A stretch of DNA of 22,331 nucleotides from CAZHRC01 sp964533865. Lineage in GTDB: Bacteria > Bacillota > Clostridia > Tissierellales > Peptoniphilaceae. Shown piece after piece: positions 15,500 through 22,327 of the stretch. A program made the translations under genes and the position numbers. Below the pieces are notes generated by a model. That model was not told the origin of the DNA. It worked only from the letters and a program-made list of their open reading frames with translations, and did no database searches. The DNA is taken from assembly GCA_964533865.1 (NCBI GenBank), contig CAZHRC010000025.1, forward strand, positions 1 through 22,331. Direction: 5' to 3'. How positions within the stretch are numbered: the stretch's first letter is position 1; the number at the start of each line of letters is the position of its first letter.

Positions 15500-15529
15500 A
15501 TTTTACCCTATGGTCCTCGATGTTGTCAA
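15500..15529 (-). promoter_or_regulatory. hisZ: Promoter of the histidine operon
   Basis: On the minus strand TTGACA (15524-15529) is followed after 18 bases by TAAAAT (15500-15505). Transcription would begin near 15493, leaving about 50 nt before hisZ. That is too short for a T-box or leader-peptide attenuator. Confidence 0.75.
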
Positions 15530-15779
15530 TGGCGATTTCAAAGTCCCTAGGCGATAAAAGGGTATATACGAGATAGGGTATAAGATACTGAGAATACCTG
15601 CCGTTGGATAGATGGCACTAGGATCTCATATAATGATTATACCGTTTTTGGCGATGAAAGGGGAGAGTTTCGCACTTTTGTGACGATTGAAACCGCAGTT
15701 GGCGACTTTTGCGGCTCATTGCAAAAGAGTTGTCAGTCTGATAAAATACTTTATAGAATCAAGATACGGGGGCGCGATC
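15530..15779. other. Divergent intergenic region between hisZ and the zinc-ribbon genes
   Basis: No convincing gene lies in this stretch. An open frame from a TTG at 15687 has no ribosome site and is probably leader. It holds GGGTATA twice (15560-15566 and 15576-15582). A 13-base near-repeat GGCGATRAAAGGG occurs at 15550 and 15650, exactly 100 bp apart. A TATAAT at 15629-15634 has only TTGGAT 19 bases upstream. The candidate promoter at 15730-15759 is listed separately. Confidence 0.6.
15730..15759 (+). promoter_or_regulatory. Candidate promoter of the zinc-ribbon cluster
   Basis: TTGTCA (15730-15735) is followed after 18 bases by TAGAAT (15754-15759). Transcription would start near 15766, only about 14 bases before the GTG at 15780. 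This supports the later start for the first gene. Confidence 0.5.
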
Positions 15780-16139
15780 GTGGATTATACAAATGAAACC
15801 ATACTTAACTTATTATTATCCATCGGTTTACATGAACATAAAAGGGTGCGGTTAGGGATCACGACGGATCCCCATATTGTTGCCCTTTCAAATAAGATCT
15901 CCGAAGTGGAGGCGGCACTTTTTTTAGAAGAGCATAACGCCGTGCCTGACCCTTCTGAGCTCTGGTGTCCCAGATGTACGACACCTTTTGAACAGGATGC
16001 TATTTTCTGTACAGAGTGCGGGCTCAACATCGTCGAGTACTACGCCACCCATGTGACTTGTGGTTTTTGTCATCAATACATCAATAAAACCGATCGGTTT
16101 TGCGGTATCTGTGGCACATTACAGGAGGGCGACCGATGA
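15780..16139 (+). CDS. Small double zinc-ribbon protein (first of three)
   Basis: The 119-residue protein has no transmembrane segment or signal peptide. A helical N-terminal part (residues 1-60) precedes two zinc ribbons: C63-x2-C66...C77-x2-C80 and C94-x2-C97...C108-x2-C111. The function is unknown; such ribbons bind protein or nucleic acid partners. The start is uncertain. I choose GTG at 15780 because a promoter-like sequence lies just upstream and the longer frame from TTG at 15687 lacks a ribosome site; the GGGGG at 15768-15772 is only a weak one. The next gene overlaps its stop by 4 bp (ATGA), so they are co-translated. Confidence 0.65.
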   Translation: MDYTNETILNLLLSIGLHEHKRVRLGITTDPHIVALSNKISEVEAALFLEEHNAVPDPSELWCPRCTTPFEQDAIFCTECGLNIVEYYATHVTCGFCHQYINKTDRFCGICGTLQEGDR

Positions 16140-16402
16140 GAAGGTGTCCTCAGTGTTTTAAAGACCTAGGCGATTGGAGATACTGCACGAATTGTGGCAG
16201 GTCAGTAGCTAACGAAGTTCAAAGCGGGACCTACCTACCGTTACGTACAGGCCATACCCGTTGCCCGGATTGTGGTAAGCGTGTGGTGGGGGTGTATTGT
16301 TCAAATTGCGGAAGGCAGCTACGTGAGTATCATCTCAAAGTACAAAAGCCAGTGGGCTTTGAACAAATCAAAGAGCGGCTAAAGCTGCTTTTTGGCAAAT
16401 GA
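16136..16402 (+). CDS. Small double zinc-ribbon protein (second of three)
   Basis: The 88-residue protein consists almost wholly of two zinc ribbons: C4-x2-C7...C17-x2-C20 and C43-x2-C46...C55-x2-C58. A short amphipathic helix ends it (FEQIKERLKLLFGK). AGGAGGG lies before the ATG at 16136, which overlaps the preceding stop. An in-frame ATG at 16100 would add 12 residues but has no ribosome site. The function is unknown. The ribbons resemble those of the next protein (CxNCG), suggesting duplication or a shared partner. Confidence 0.75.
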   Translation: MRRCPQCFKDLGDWRYCTNCGRSVANEVQSGTYLPLRTGHTRCPDCGKRVVGVYCSNCGRQLREYHLKVQKPVGFEQIKERLKLLFGK

Positions 16403-16468
16403 AATCATACCTGACTGCGATTGGCTTAGGCGATCGTTATTATACATCTTGAAGAGAGGGCAGTGGTT

Positions 16469-18484
16469 ATGGGAAAATGTGCAAATTGCAATAGTCCTGC
16501 AAATAAACACGATAAGTTCTGCAAAAAATGTGGTGAACCACTGGTCTATGTAGAGGAGTATTTTTGCGACAACTGTGGTAGCGAAGCGAGTATTACGGAA
16601 AAGTTTTGTAAACGCTGTGGAGTGCCACTAGATTTTTCAAAAAAAGTAAACGTGAAAGAGGTTGTTAAGCCTGAACCTAAGAAAGAAACACCGAAGGCGA
16701 AAGAACCGGCGTTTACTGTCGCAAAACCCATCGATACCGACGAAGAGGCACCACCATCTGTGGTAGAGCGGGCAAAAGTATTTTATAAAAAATGGTCATT
16801 GGCCATTGAGACCTTTAAGAAAGATCAGGAGCGTGGCCGTCGAGAGATTAAGGCGAGTCAAGAGCTTAAGAAAGAAACACCGGAAGAACGGGCAAAACGC
16901 GAAGCGGAAGAGGCGCTCACTGCCGAAAGAGAGCGATATGAAGCTGAAGAGAAGCGCATCGCCTTATTGGAAAAGAAGGCAGAAGAAGACCGTTTGCGCT
17001 TAGAACGTGAGAAGGCGATGGAAGCGGAAAGGCAAAAACGGGCCATCGAAAAAGCGGAAGAAGATCGTATTAAAGCTTTGGAACGTGAAGAACAAGCTAA
17101 AATCCGAGCCATGGAGCGAGAAGAACAAGCAAAAATTCGCGAAGCTCAGCGTATCGAACGGGAAAAGCAACGGGAAATCGAACGGATAGAAAAAGAACAA
17201 GAGCGGGAAGCAAAGCGCATAGAAAGCGCCAAGCAACACGCAATTGAGAATAAGCGCCGAGAAGAGGAGCGAGTCAAACGCGAGGAAGAACGGCTGCGAC
17301 TCCAAAAAGAGCGGGAAAAACGCAAGAAAGAAGAGCGCTTGAGGCGAGAAGCGAAACGCAAAGAAAAGGCGGTTGAGCGAGCCAATGCCCGCTATAAAAT
17401 CGTAGAAGACAAAAAAATGACCAAAGAGGACAAGCAAGAAGCGAGAAAACTCGCCATGTCTGACACGCAACGGTTGTCCTTTAACTTAGAAGAGAGTGTT
17501 TTGTCATCGCGTAAACAACTCAACCAAGAAGATTATCGACAAGTTGCCCCTCAAGAAGTGATTAACGGCGTCAAAACCGAGAGTAAAACTAAGGAGAAGA
17601 GGAGCTTTCACATTTCCATCCCGACGGTATTACTCGTCCTTTTAGTCATTGGACTGGGAGTCGGGACGGCTTATATGATAAACAACGTGGGTAAAGATCT
17701 CATCGTTAAAGAAAACCTAGCGGGGGACTCCGCGAGCGCATTTGCCGCGGCGATGAAAGCAAAAGACTCGGATAAACTTGCCGGGATGTTGGTGTCATCG
17801 GACGGGAAAGTGGAAATCAATCAGGGAACGCTGGCGCCCTTTATCGAAAAGCTCAAAATGGACGAAGCTTACGTCGATAAAATCATATCCTATATCACAG
17901 AAGATGCTCAAAAACTCGATGCTGGAGAGACACTCGGATCTGAGCGATTTGTCAAACTGCGTAAAGAAGGAACGGCCTACAAGGTTGCGATCGATTCTGT
18001 TCAAATGATCTACGTGGTTCCAGAAGGGGTATCGGTGGCAGTTGACGACACCGTTCGAAAGGACGACAACTTCACCGACACCAAGGCTTTTTTACCAGGG
18101 CGATACAAAGTGACTTTTGCCGATTCGGAATTTACTTTTTCCCAACTCTTTGACGTGACAGACGACAGCCAGAGGTACAGTCAAAACGCGATGACCATCA
18201 CCTATGACGATCTTAATTTCAATCAGACCATCGCGCAGTTTACTGTGGAGCCTGGTGAAAAGAAAATTGAAATCCGGACCGTGGGCAACGTCCCCAGTGG
18301 GGTCGTATTGGTGAATAACCTCAATACGGGCTTGACCATCGACCAATTTAACGCTATCGAAACAAAAAACGTACCAGAGGGTAGCACCATTCGAATCGTG
18401 GTTAAAACCGATCGCGGATTCCGTGCATCTCCAACCCATGTCCTTGGCTGGGAAAGTTGGGTGCGACTTCATATTGTAGAGTAA
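16469..18484 (+). CDS. TcaA-like membrane protein with zinc ribbons and a long ER/K helix
   Basis: The 671-residue protein has, in order, two zinc ribbons (C4/C7/C18/C21 and C33/C36/C47/C50), a Pro/Lys linker (60-100) and an extremely charged Glu/Lys/Arg helix (about 115-330). One membrane span follows (about 383-403, PTVLLVLLVIGLGVGTAYMI), then an outer domain of about 265 residues. Ribbon-span-outer-domain is the layout of TcaA/YvbJ-type proteins, which in staphylococci affect glycopeptide susceptibility. The outer domain here is assigned only by layout. The long helix is unusual and may be a single alpha-helix spacer. The ATG at 16469 is preferred over GTG at 16463, because GAGAGGG lies 8 bases from it. 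A terminator follows directly. Confidence 0.8.
   Translation: MGKCANCNSPANKHDKFCKKCGEPLVYVEEYFCDNCGSEASITEKFCKRCGVPLDFSKKVNVKEVVKPEPKKETPKAKEPAFTVAKPIDTDEEAPPSVVERAKVFYKKWSLAIETFKKDQERGRREIKASQELKKETPEERAKREAEEALTAERERYEAEEKRIALLEKKAEEDRLRLEREKAMEAERQKRAIEKAEEDRIKALEREEQAKIRAMEREEQAKIREAQRIEREKQREIERIEKEQEREAKRIESAKQHAIENKRREEERVKREEERLRLQKEREKRKKEERLRREAKRKEKAVERANARYKIVEDKKMTKEDKQEARKLAMSDTQRLSFNLEESVLSSRKQLNQEDYRQVAPQEVINGVKTESKTKEKRSFHISIPTVLLVLLVIGLGVGTAYMINNVGKDLIVKENLAGDSASAFAAAMKAKDSDKLAGMLVSSDGKVEINQGTLAPFIEKLKMDEAYVDKIISYITEDAQKLDAGETLGSERFVKLRKEGTAYKVAIDSVQMIYVVPEGVSVAVDDTVRKDDNFTDTKAFLPGRYKVTFADSEFTFSQLFDVTDDSQRYSQNAMTITYDDLNFNQTIAQFTVEPGEKKIEIRTVGNVPSGVVLVNNLNTGLTIDQFNAIETKNVPEGSTIRIVVKTDRGFRASPTHVLGWESWVRLHIVE
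17075..17140 (+). repeat. 33-bp tandem repeat inside the ER/K helix
   Basis: Two adjacent 33-bp units encode ALEREEQAKIR and AMEREEQAKIR. The protein copies differ at one position, and the DNA differs mainly at third bases. This suggests that the helix grew by 11-residue duplications. Confidence 0.7.
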
Positions 18485-18490
18485 AATTTC

Positions 18491-18520
18491 AACAGAGCTT
18501 GTTTATCAAGCTCTGTTTAT
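18491..18520 (+). terminator. Terminator after the TcaA-like gene
   Basis: A perfect 10-bp stem (ACAGAGCTTG with CAAGCTCTGT) has a 5-base loop and is followed by TTATTTGTT. A TATAAT at 18525-18530 just beyond may be the -10 of the next operon, but its -35 would lie in the stem and is poor. Confidence 0.85.
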
Positions 18521-18562
18521 TTGTTATAATGAAATAAATGGGATAAAATAAGGAGGAAATCT

Positions 18563-19048
18563 ATGCGAGTCGAACACACCTTAGAACCGATATTGCCACA
18601 ACACACAAAAGTACTCGTATTAGGCAGCTTCCCGTCGGTGAAGTCTCGAGCGTGGGGAATCTACTACGGCAACCCTCAAAATCGCTTTTGGAGATGGTTG
18701 GCCATAGTACTCGAAGCCGAATTTCCAGAGACGCCGACAGATAAAATCGCCTTAGCTAGCGACTACGGCATAGGGATATGGGATGTGATCCAGTCCTGTG
18801 AGATCACAGGTTCAAGCGATGCCTCGATCAAAAATGTGGTCCTCAACCCGATACCAAAGATCGTAGCAGATCATAGCGTTCGTGCGATCTTCACCACTGG
18901 AAAGAAGGCACACGACTTGTACGTCAAGTACTTTCAATCAGACATTGACGTTCCTCTCATCGGGCTTCCTAGCCCGAGCCCAGCCAATCGACGATACGAG
19001 GAGTCGGTATACCTTGACGCGTACAAAGTGATACGCCAATACTTATGA
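18563..19048 (+). CDS. DNA-deoxyinosine glycosylase (uracil-DNA glycosylase family 6 type)
   Basis: The 161-residue base-excision enzyme probably removes hypoxanthine formed by adenine deamination. The signature GSFPSVKS (21-28), then YYGNPQNRFW (34-43) with the family's active-site Asn (N40 here), and the C-terminal GLPSPSPANRRYEES (133-147) fit the hypoxanthine-DNA glycosylase family within the uracil-DNA glycosylase superfamily. AAGGAGG places the ATG. It is the first gene of a four-gene coupled operon; its stop overlaps the msrAB start by 4 bp. The pairing with methionine sulfoxide repair suggests a damage-response unit. Specificity for uracil or mismatches cannot be excluded. Confidence 0.85.
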   Translation: MRVEHTLEPILPQHTKVLVLGSFPSVKSRAWGIYYGNPQNRFWRWLAIVLEAEFPETPTDKIALASDYGIGIWDVIQSCEITGSSDASIKNVVLNPIPKIVADHSVRAIFTTGKKAHDLYVKYFQSDIDVPLIGLPSPSPANRRYEESVYLDAYKVIRQYL

Positions 19049-20130
19049 AAGTAAATCACATGATTTTGGGTATGAGTGTTGTAGCGATTTTACTTATGGG
19101 ATCGTGTCGATCACAACCGATAGAAAAGGGGGAAGAAACCATGACCATCGAACAAATCCAACCTGATTGGGATAATAGCGACTATGATAAAATCTACTTG
19201 GCAGGAGGGTGCTTTTGGGGGTTAGAAGCCTATTTTGACCGGATAACAGGTGTGCTTTACACGGAATCTGGTTACGCTAACGGCGCATCCGAGGACACCA
19301 GCTACCAACAAGTAAGCGAGACTGGCCATGCGGAAGCCGTCAAGGTCGTCTACGACAACACCCTCATCTCCACCGAAGACATCATCGATTATTTCTTCAG
19401 AGTCATCGATCCCACGCTGCTCAACCGTCAAGGAAATGACATTGGCACCCAATACCGAACGGGAATCTACTACGTGGACGAGGGACAGATACCTGCGATC
19501 GAAGGAGAAATCGCAATCCTCAGTAAATCCTATGACAAACCTATTCTCACCGAGGTAGAGCCGTTGAGAAACTATGTAAAAGCGGAGGACTATCACCAAA
19601 ACTACCTTATGAAAAATCCTAGTGGCTACTGCCACATCAACTTATCCAATATTCCCAATCCCAAACCGCAGACAAAAGACTATAGGAAAAAGACGGACGC
19701 CGAACTGAAAGCGAGTCTTACGCCTGAGCAATATGCGGTTACCCAACAAGACGCTACAGAAAAGCCTTTTGAGAACGTCTACAACGCCAACGAAAGCGAC
19801 GGCATCTACGTGGATATCACGACCGGGGAGCCTTTGTTTACATCAAAAGACAAATACGACGCCGGTTGTGGCTGGCCATCATTCACCAAACCGATCACTG
19901 ACATCGTATATAAGGAAGATCATTCTCGAGGGCGTCAACGCATAGAAGTGAGAAGCACCATAGGGGATGCCCATCTTGGCCACGTGTTTAACGACGGACC
20001 AGAAGACAAAGGCGGACTGCGCTACTGCATCAACTCGGCATCCTTAGACTTTATTCCCTACGCTCAAATGGATGAGCGAGGATACACAGATTATAAACCA
20101 CTGATTGAAAAGGCGGTAAACGATGAATAG
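19045..20130 (+). CDS. msrAB: Bifunctional methionine sulfoxide reductase A/B, probable lipoprotein
   Basis: The 361-residue fusion reduces both stereoisomers of methionine sulfoxide. The N-terminal signal ends in LLMGSC (C21), a lipobox, so the enzyme is probably anchored outside. The MsrA domain has the catalytic C56 in GGCFWG. The MsrB domain (about 215-350) has C275 in AGCGWPSF and catalytic C328 in RYCINSAS, and appears to lack the zinc CxxC pairs. The start at 19045 overlaps the previous stop and has no ribosome site. An in-frame ATG at 19141 follows GGGGGAAG and would give a cytoplasmic enzyme without the signal, so two forms are possible. The gene ends inside the next one. Confidence 0.95.
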   Translation: MKVNHMILGMSVVAILLMGSCRSQPIEKGEETMTIEQIQPDWDNSDYDKIYLAGGCFWGLEAYFDRITGVLYTESGYANGASEDTSYQQVSETGHAEAVKVVYDNTLISTEDIIDYFFRVIDPTLLNRQGNDIGTQYRTGIYYVDEGQIPAIEGEIAILSKSYDKPILTEVEPLRNYVKAEDYHQNYLMKNPSGYCHINLSNIPNPKPQTKDYRKKTDAELKASLTPEQYAVTQQDATEKPFENVYNANESDGIYVDITTGEPLFTSKDKYDAGCGWPSFTKPITDIVYKEDHSRGRQRIEVRSTIGDAHLGHVFNDGPEDKGGLRYCINSASLDFIPYAQMDERGYTDYKPLIEKAVNDE

Positions 20131-20593
20131 ATATTTTGCATCCATAAAAATCAAGCGAGCCATCTACGCCCTAGAGCTCGTACTGGCAGTTCTTGTGATT
20201 TTCGGCGTCATCGTCGGTATCACCGACATTCTACGGTATTTCCCTAAAATACTCTTTACGGATATCCCAGAGTCCTATGACGTCTTTAAAGATTTCTTAG
20301 GCCATATCTTACTCGTGGTCATGGGAGTTGAGATGGTGCTCATGCTCGTATCCCATGAAAAATCCGCCATGCTGGATTTGGTTCTTTACGTCATCGCGCG
20401 AAAAATGCTCATCTATGGAGAGACCTCTATGGATATGCTTTTAGGCACAGTATCGGTAGCGATATTATTTTTTGTCAACCGTTATTTTAATACTGATGAA
20501 CACGCGGACGACGCCAGTTTCTTAGAAAAATTAGCCCAAACGGCACAAACCATCAAGGGAGAACCCAAGGTGGACGACAAACAGGAGGATTAA
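20123..20593 (+). CDS. Small integral membrane protein, PsiE-like
   Basis: The 156-residue protein has about four membrane spans (near 16-36, 58-78, 82-95 and 103-118). Its central LLVVMGVEMVLMLVSHEKSA and ARKMLIYGE resemble the phosphate-starvation PsiE family. The C-terminal 35 residues are charged and cytoplasmic. The role of PsiE proteins is not established. AAGGCGG lies before the ATG, which overlaps msrAB by 8 bp, and its stop overlaps the next start by one base. The tight coupling suggests a shared role with msrAB, perhaps stress at the envelope; that is inference. Confidence 0.65.
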   Translation: MNRYFASIKIKRAIYALELVLAVLVIFGVIVGITDILRYFPKILFTDIPESYDVFKDFLGHILLVVMGVEMVLMLVSHEKSAMLDLVLYVIARKMLIYGETSMDMLLGTVSVAILFFVNRYFNTDEHADDASFLEKLAQTAQTIKGEPKVDDKQED

Positions 20594-21402
20594 TGGGACG
20601 ACTCGTGAATCGGCGCATTATGCTTCCCTATAGTAGGAAGTATCGAATATTGCGTATCTATTTACCAGAAAACTATGACCGCTACCCGCACATGCGCTTC
20701 CCAGTGTTGTATATGTTTGATGGACAAAATCTCTACGAAGACGAACTCGCTTACGGAGGCGTGAGTTGGGGAATAAAAGAAGCCATGGAGTGGGCTGAAG
20801 ACGAAGGTATTACCGAGGGATGTATCGTCGTAGGCATCGAAAACGGTGGAGACGATCGCATGTCAGATTACTCACCTTGGGATTTTGACGAATGGACAAA
20901 TGAAACCACAGAGATCAAAGGTGATAAATTTGCAGATTTCATGGCCTGTAAACTCAAAAAATTTATCGACAGGCATTATAGAACCTACCCTGAAAGGGAA
21001 ATGACCGCGGTAGCGGGTAGCTCGGCAGGAGCTAACATCGCAAGTTATTTGATGGCGGTCTATCCTGAAATATATGGCTACGGAGGGATCTTCTCCTTGG
21101 CAACCTGGCTTTTTGAAGAGCCTTTTCGCCAAACCCTATGGGATCACCCGCCGATTGCCCAGCAGCGCTTCTTCATTCAAGTAGGCACACAAGAAGGGTT
21201 TGGCGAAGAATCGGAAACACTCAGCCAAACCTACATCGACACCTCAGTACAATATAGCCAAGACTTGGTGCGGATGGGTCATAATGTAGACGATATTAGG
21301 CTCAATATCACCGCCGGTCACGCACACAACGAATGGTGTTGGAGAGAATCTTTTCCGGAATTTCTATACTATCTTTTTGATAGACTCATCGACGGACAAT
21401 AA
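20593..21402 (+). CDS. Alpha/beta-hydrolase, putative esterase family
   Basis: The 269-residue protein without a signal peptide has the nucleophile elbow GSSAG (S144), a probable acid further on and H245 in GHAHNEWCWRESFPEFL. This is the layout of the esterase-D/Fes-like putative esterase family (PF00756). FPVLYMFDGQNLY and VVGIENGG are typical strands of that fold. The substrate is unknown; siderophore, mycolate-type or simple carboxyl esters are known for relatives. AGGAGG precedes the ATG, which shares one base with the upstream stop (TAATG). It is the last gene of the operon and runs into a strong terminator. Confidence 0.88.
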   Translation: MGRLVNRRIMLPYSRKYRILRIYLPENYDRYPHMRFPVLYMFDGQNLYEDELAYGGVSWGIKEAMEWAEDEGITEGCIVVGIENGGDDRMSDYSPWDFDEWTNETTEIKGDKFADFMACKLKKFIDRHYRTYPEREMTAVAGSSAGANIASYLMAVYPEIYGYGGIFSLATWLFEEPFRQTLWDHPPIAQQRFFIQVGTQEGFGEESETLSQTYIDTSVQYSQDLVRMGHNVDDIRLNITAGHAHNEWCWRESFPEFLYYLFDRLIDGQ

Positions 21403-21440
21403 AAAATCAGGTACCTTGAAAGGTGCCTGATTTTTTTACT
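21401..21440. terminator. Bidirectional terminator between the esterase and lipoprotein genes
   Basis: AAAAAATCAGGTACCTT pairs with AGGTGCCTGATTTTTT around the loop GAA, with one G-U or A-C mismatch depending on strand. It starts at the esterase stop codon and ends beside the lipoprotein stop, serving both convergent genes. Confidence 0.9.
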
Positions 21441-22175
21441 TTATTTAAAGGAAAGTTCGTCAACGCCGTAAAGGACGATCATTTCCTCTTTGTTTAACGT
21501 GATGTTATGAGGCGTTTCGTCTTTAAATTCAACCCTGCGCAACTCCTCAAAGTCCGAAGAGTAAATCACAAGTCCTCCGCCTTCTTTGCTAATGTCTTTA
21601 GCTTTGACATCGAAAGACCCTTCCTTCACATCGACACCGACCTCGTAAAGACCCGGATTTAATTCATCATCGGATAATTTATGGTCGGAGGGTTTAAACT
21701 TAGCAGAGAGGGAACCCGTCAATTCAATCGTCGTTCCTTCATTAATGTAGACCCTGTAGTCTTCATCGTGATCGTTTTCGGCAATCGCCACGTCAAAAAT
21801 CGTGCGGTCATCCTTATCTTTCAGCACAAAACGTCCACTGCCATCAAAGTCTAAGTCGTAGTACGCTGACTGAGCCGAGGCGTTATCGCCAAAACGATGA
21901 ACCCCTGTAGCTAAAGCCGTCGTTTCCTGAGTACCAGGCGCAGGTGGGGTAACTGTAGTTGTTACCGTCCCTTCATCGCTGGGACTTTCTTCACTTGGGG
22001 TGGCATCGACAGTTGTTTCAACAATAGGTGCTTTTTCGGGTTCAATCTTGGTTTCGGAAACGGTGCTCACAGGCGCCTCAATAGGAGCGGGAGTAGTTTC
22101 TTTTGCAGTTGGGGAGCTACATCCAACGGCCAACGCTGCTACTAAAGCGATAATAGCGATTAACTTCTTATTCAT
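21441..22175 (-). CDS. Lipoprotein with a Thr/Pro/Glu-rich linker and beta-rich domain
   Basis: The 244-residue exported lipoprotein has a signal MNKKLIAIIALVAALAVGC with lipid-attachment Cys19. A low-complexity stretch rich in Thr, Pro, Glu and Ser (about 20-95) serves as a wall-spanning stalk. The C-terminal domain (about 96-244) contains LNPGLYEVGVDVKEGSFDVK, like the G-x-Y-x-VG-xD-I-x-x-G-x-Y strands of small surface domains. The function is unknown. GAGGAGG before the ATG at 22175 places the start; the frame stays open 30 codons upstream without a ribosome site. The gene is monocistronic. Confidence 0.8.
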   Translation of the reverse strand: MNKKLIAIIALVAALAVGCSSPTAKETTPAPIEAPVSTVSETKIEPEKAPIVETTVDATPSEESPSDEGTVTTTVTPPAPGTQETTALATGVHRFGDNASAQSAYYDLDFDGSGRFVLKDKDDRTIFDVAIAENDHDEDYRVYINEGTTIELTGSLSAKFKPSDHKLSDDELNPGLYEVGVDVKEGSFDVKAKDISKEGGGLVIYSSDFEELRRVEFKDETPHNITLNKEEMIVLYGVDELSFK

Positions 22176-22236
22176 ATAAGCCTCCTCTATAGATATGCTT
22201 ACCATCATTATGAATGAGGAATGTGTAATAATTATG

Positions 22237-22251
22237 TTCAAATCATTTGAA
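22237..22251. promoter_or_regulatory. 15-bp palindrome, candidate operator
   Basis: TTCAAATCATTTGAA is a perfect 7-1-7 inverted repeat. It lies 7 bases before the -35 of the rightward promoter and about 60 bp before the lipoprotein start. A dimeric regulator could control either. Confidence 0.45.
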
Positions 22252-22258
22252 AAAACCC

Positions 22259-22287
22259 TTGACAAGTGTTTTGGATCTTGGTATTAT
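22259..22287 (+). promoter_or_regulatory. Strong sigma-A promoter pointing out of the window
   Basis: TTGACA (22259-22264), 17 bases, TATTAT (22282-22287). This is near-consensus with ideal spacing. Transcription would start near 22294. The product lies beyond the window. The strength and the leader resemble clostridial rRNA or tRNA operon promoters; that is inference. Confidence 0.8.
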
Positions 22288-22303
22288 AAACAAGTTGTCT
22301 CGA

Positions 22304-22327
22304 AGAGCGCGACTCGCAGATCGCTCT
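22304..22327 (+). other. Hairpin in the leader of the outgoing transcript
   Basis: AGAGCG (22304-22309) pairs with CGCTCT (22322-22327) around a 12-base loop, starting about 10 bases after the predicted transcription start. No T run follows within the window. Confidence 0.45.

Noticed and set aside
15442..15500. T-box or histidine leader-peptide attenuator before hisZ
   Set aside because: The best promoter leaves about 50 nt. There is no run of His codons and no room for specifier and antiterminator stems.
15687..15779. TTG-initiated N-terminal extension of the first zinc-ribbon gene
   Set aside because: There is no ribosome site at the proper distance, and a TTGTCA-N18-TAGAAT promoter lies inside the extension. 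Not fully excluded.
17000..17470. 156-residue antisense open frame opposite the coiled-coil region
   Set aside because: The biased Glu/Lys/Arg codons opposite produce a Phe/Leu-rich artefact with no ribosome site.
18525..18549. TTGTTA-N17-TAAAAT promoter before the glycosylase gene
   Set aside because: Its transcription start would fall inside the ribosome site. The TATAAT at 18525 is better placed but lacks a good -35, so no promoter is called.
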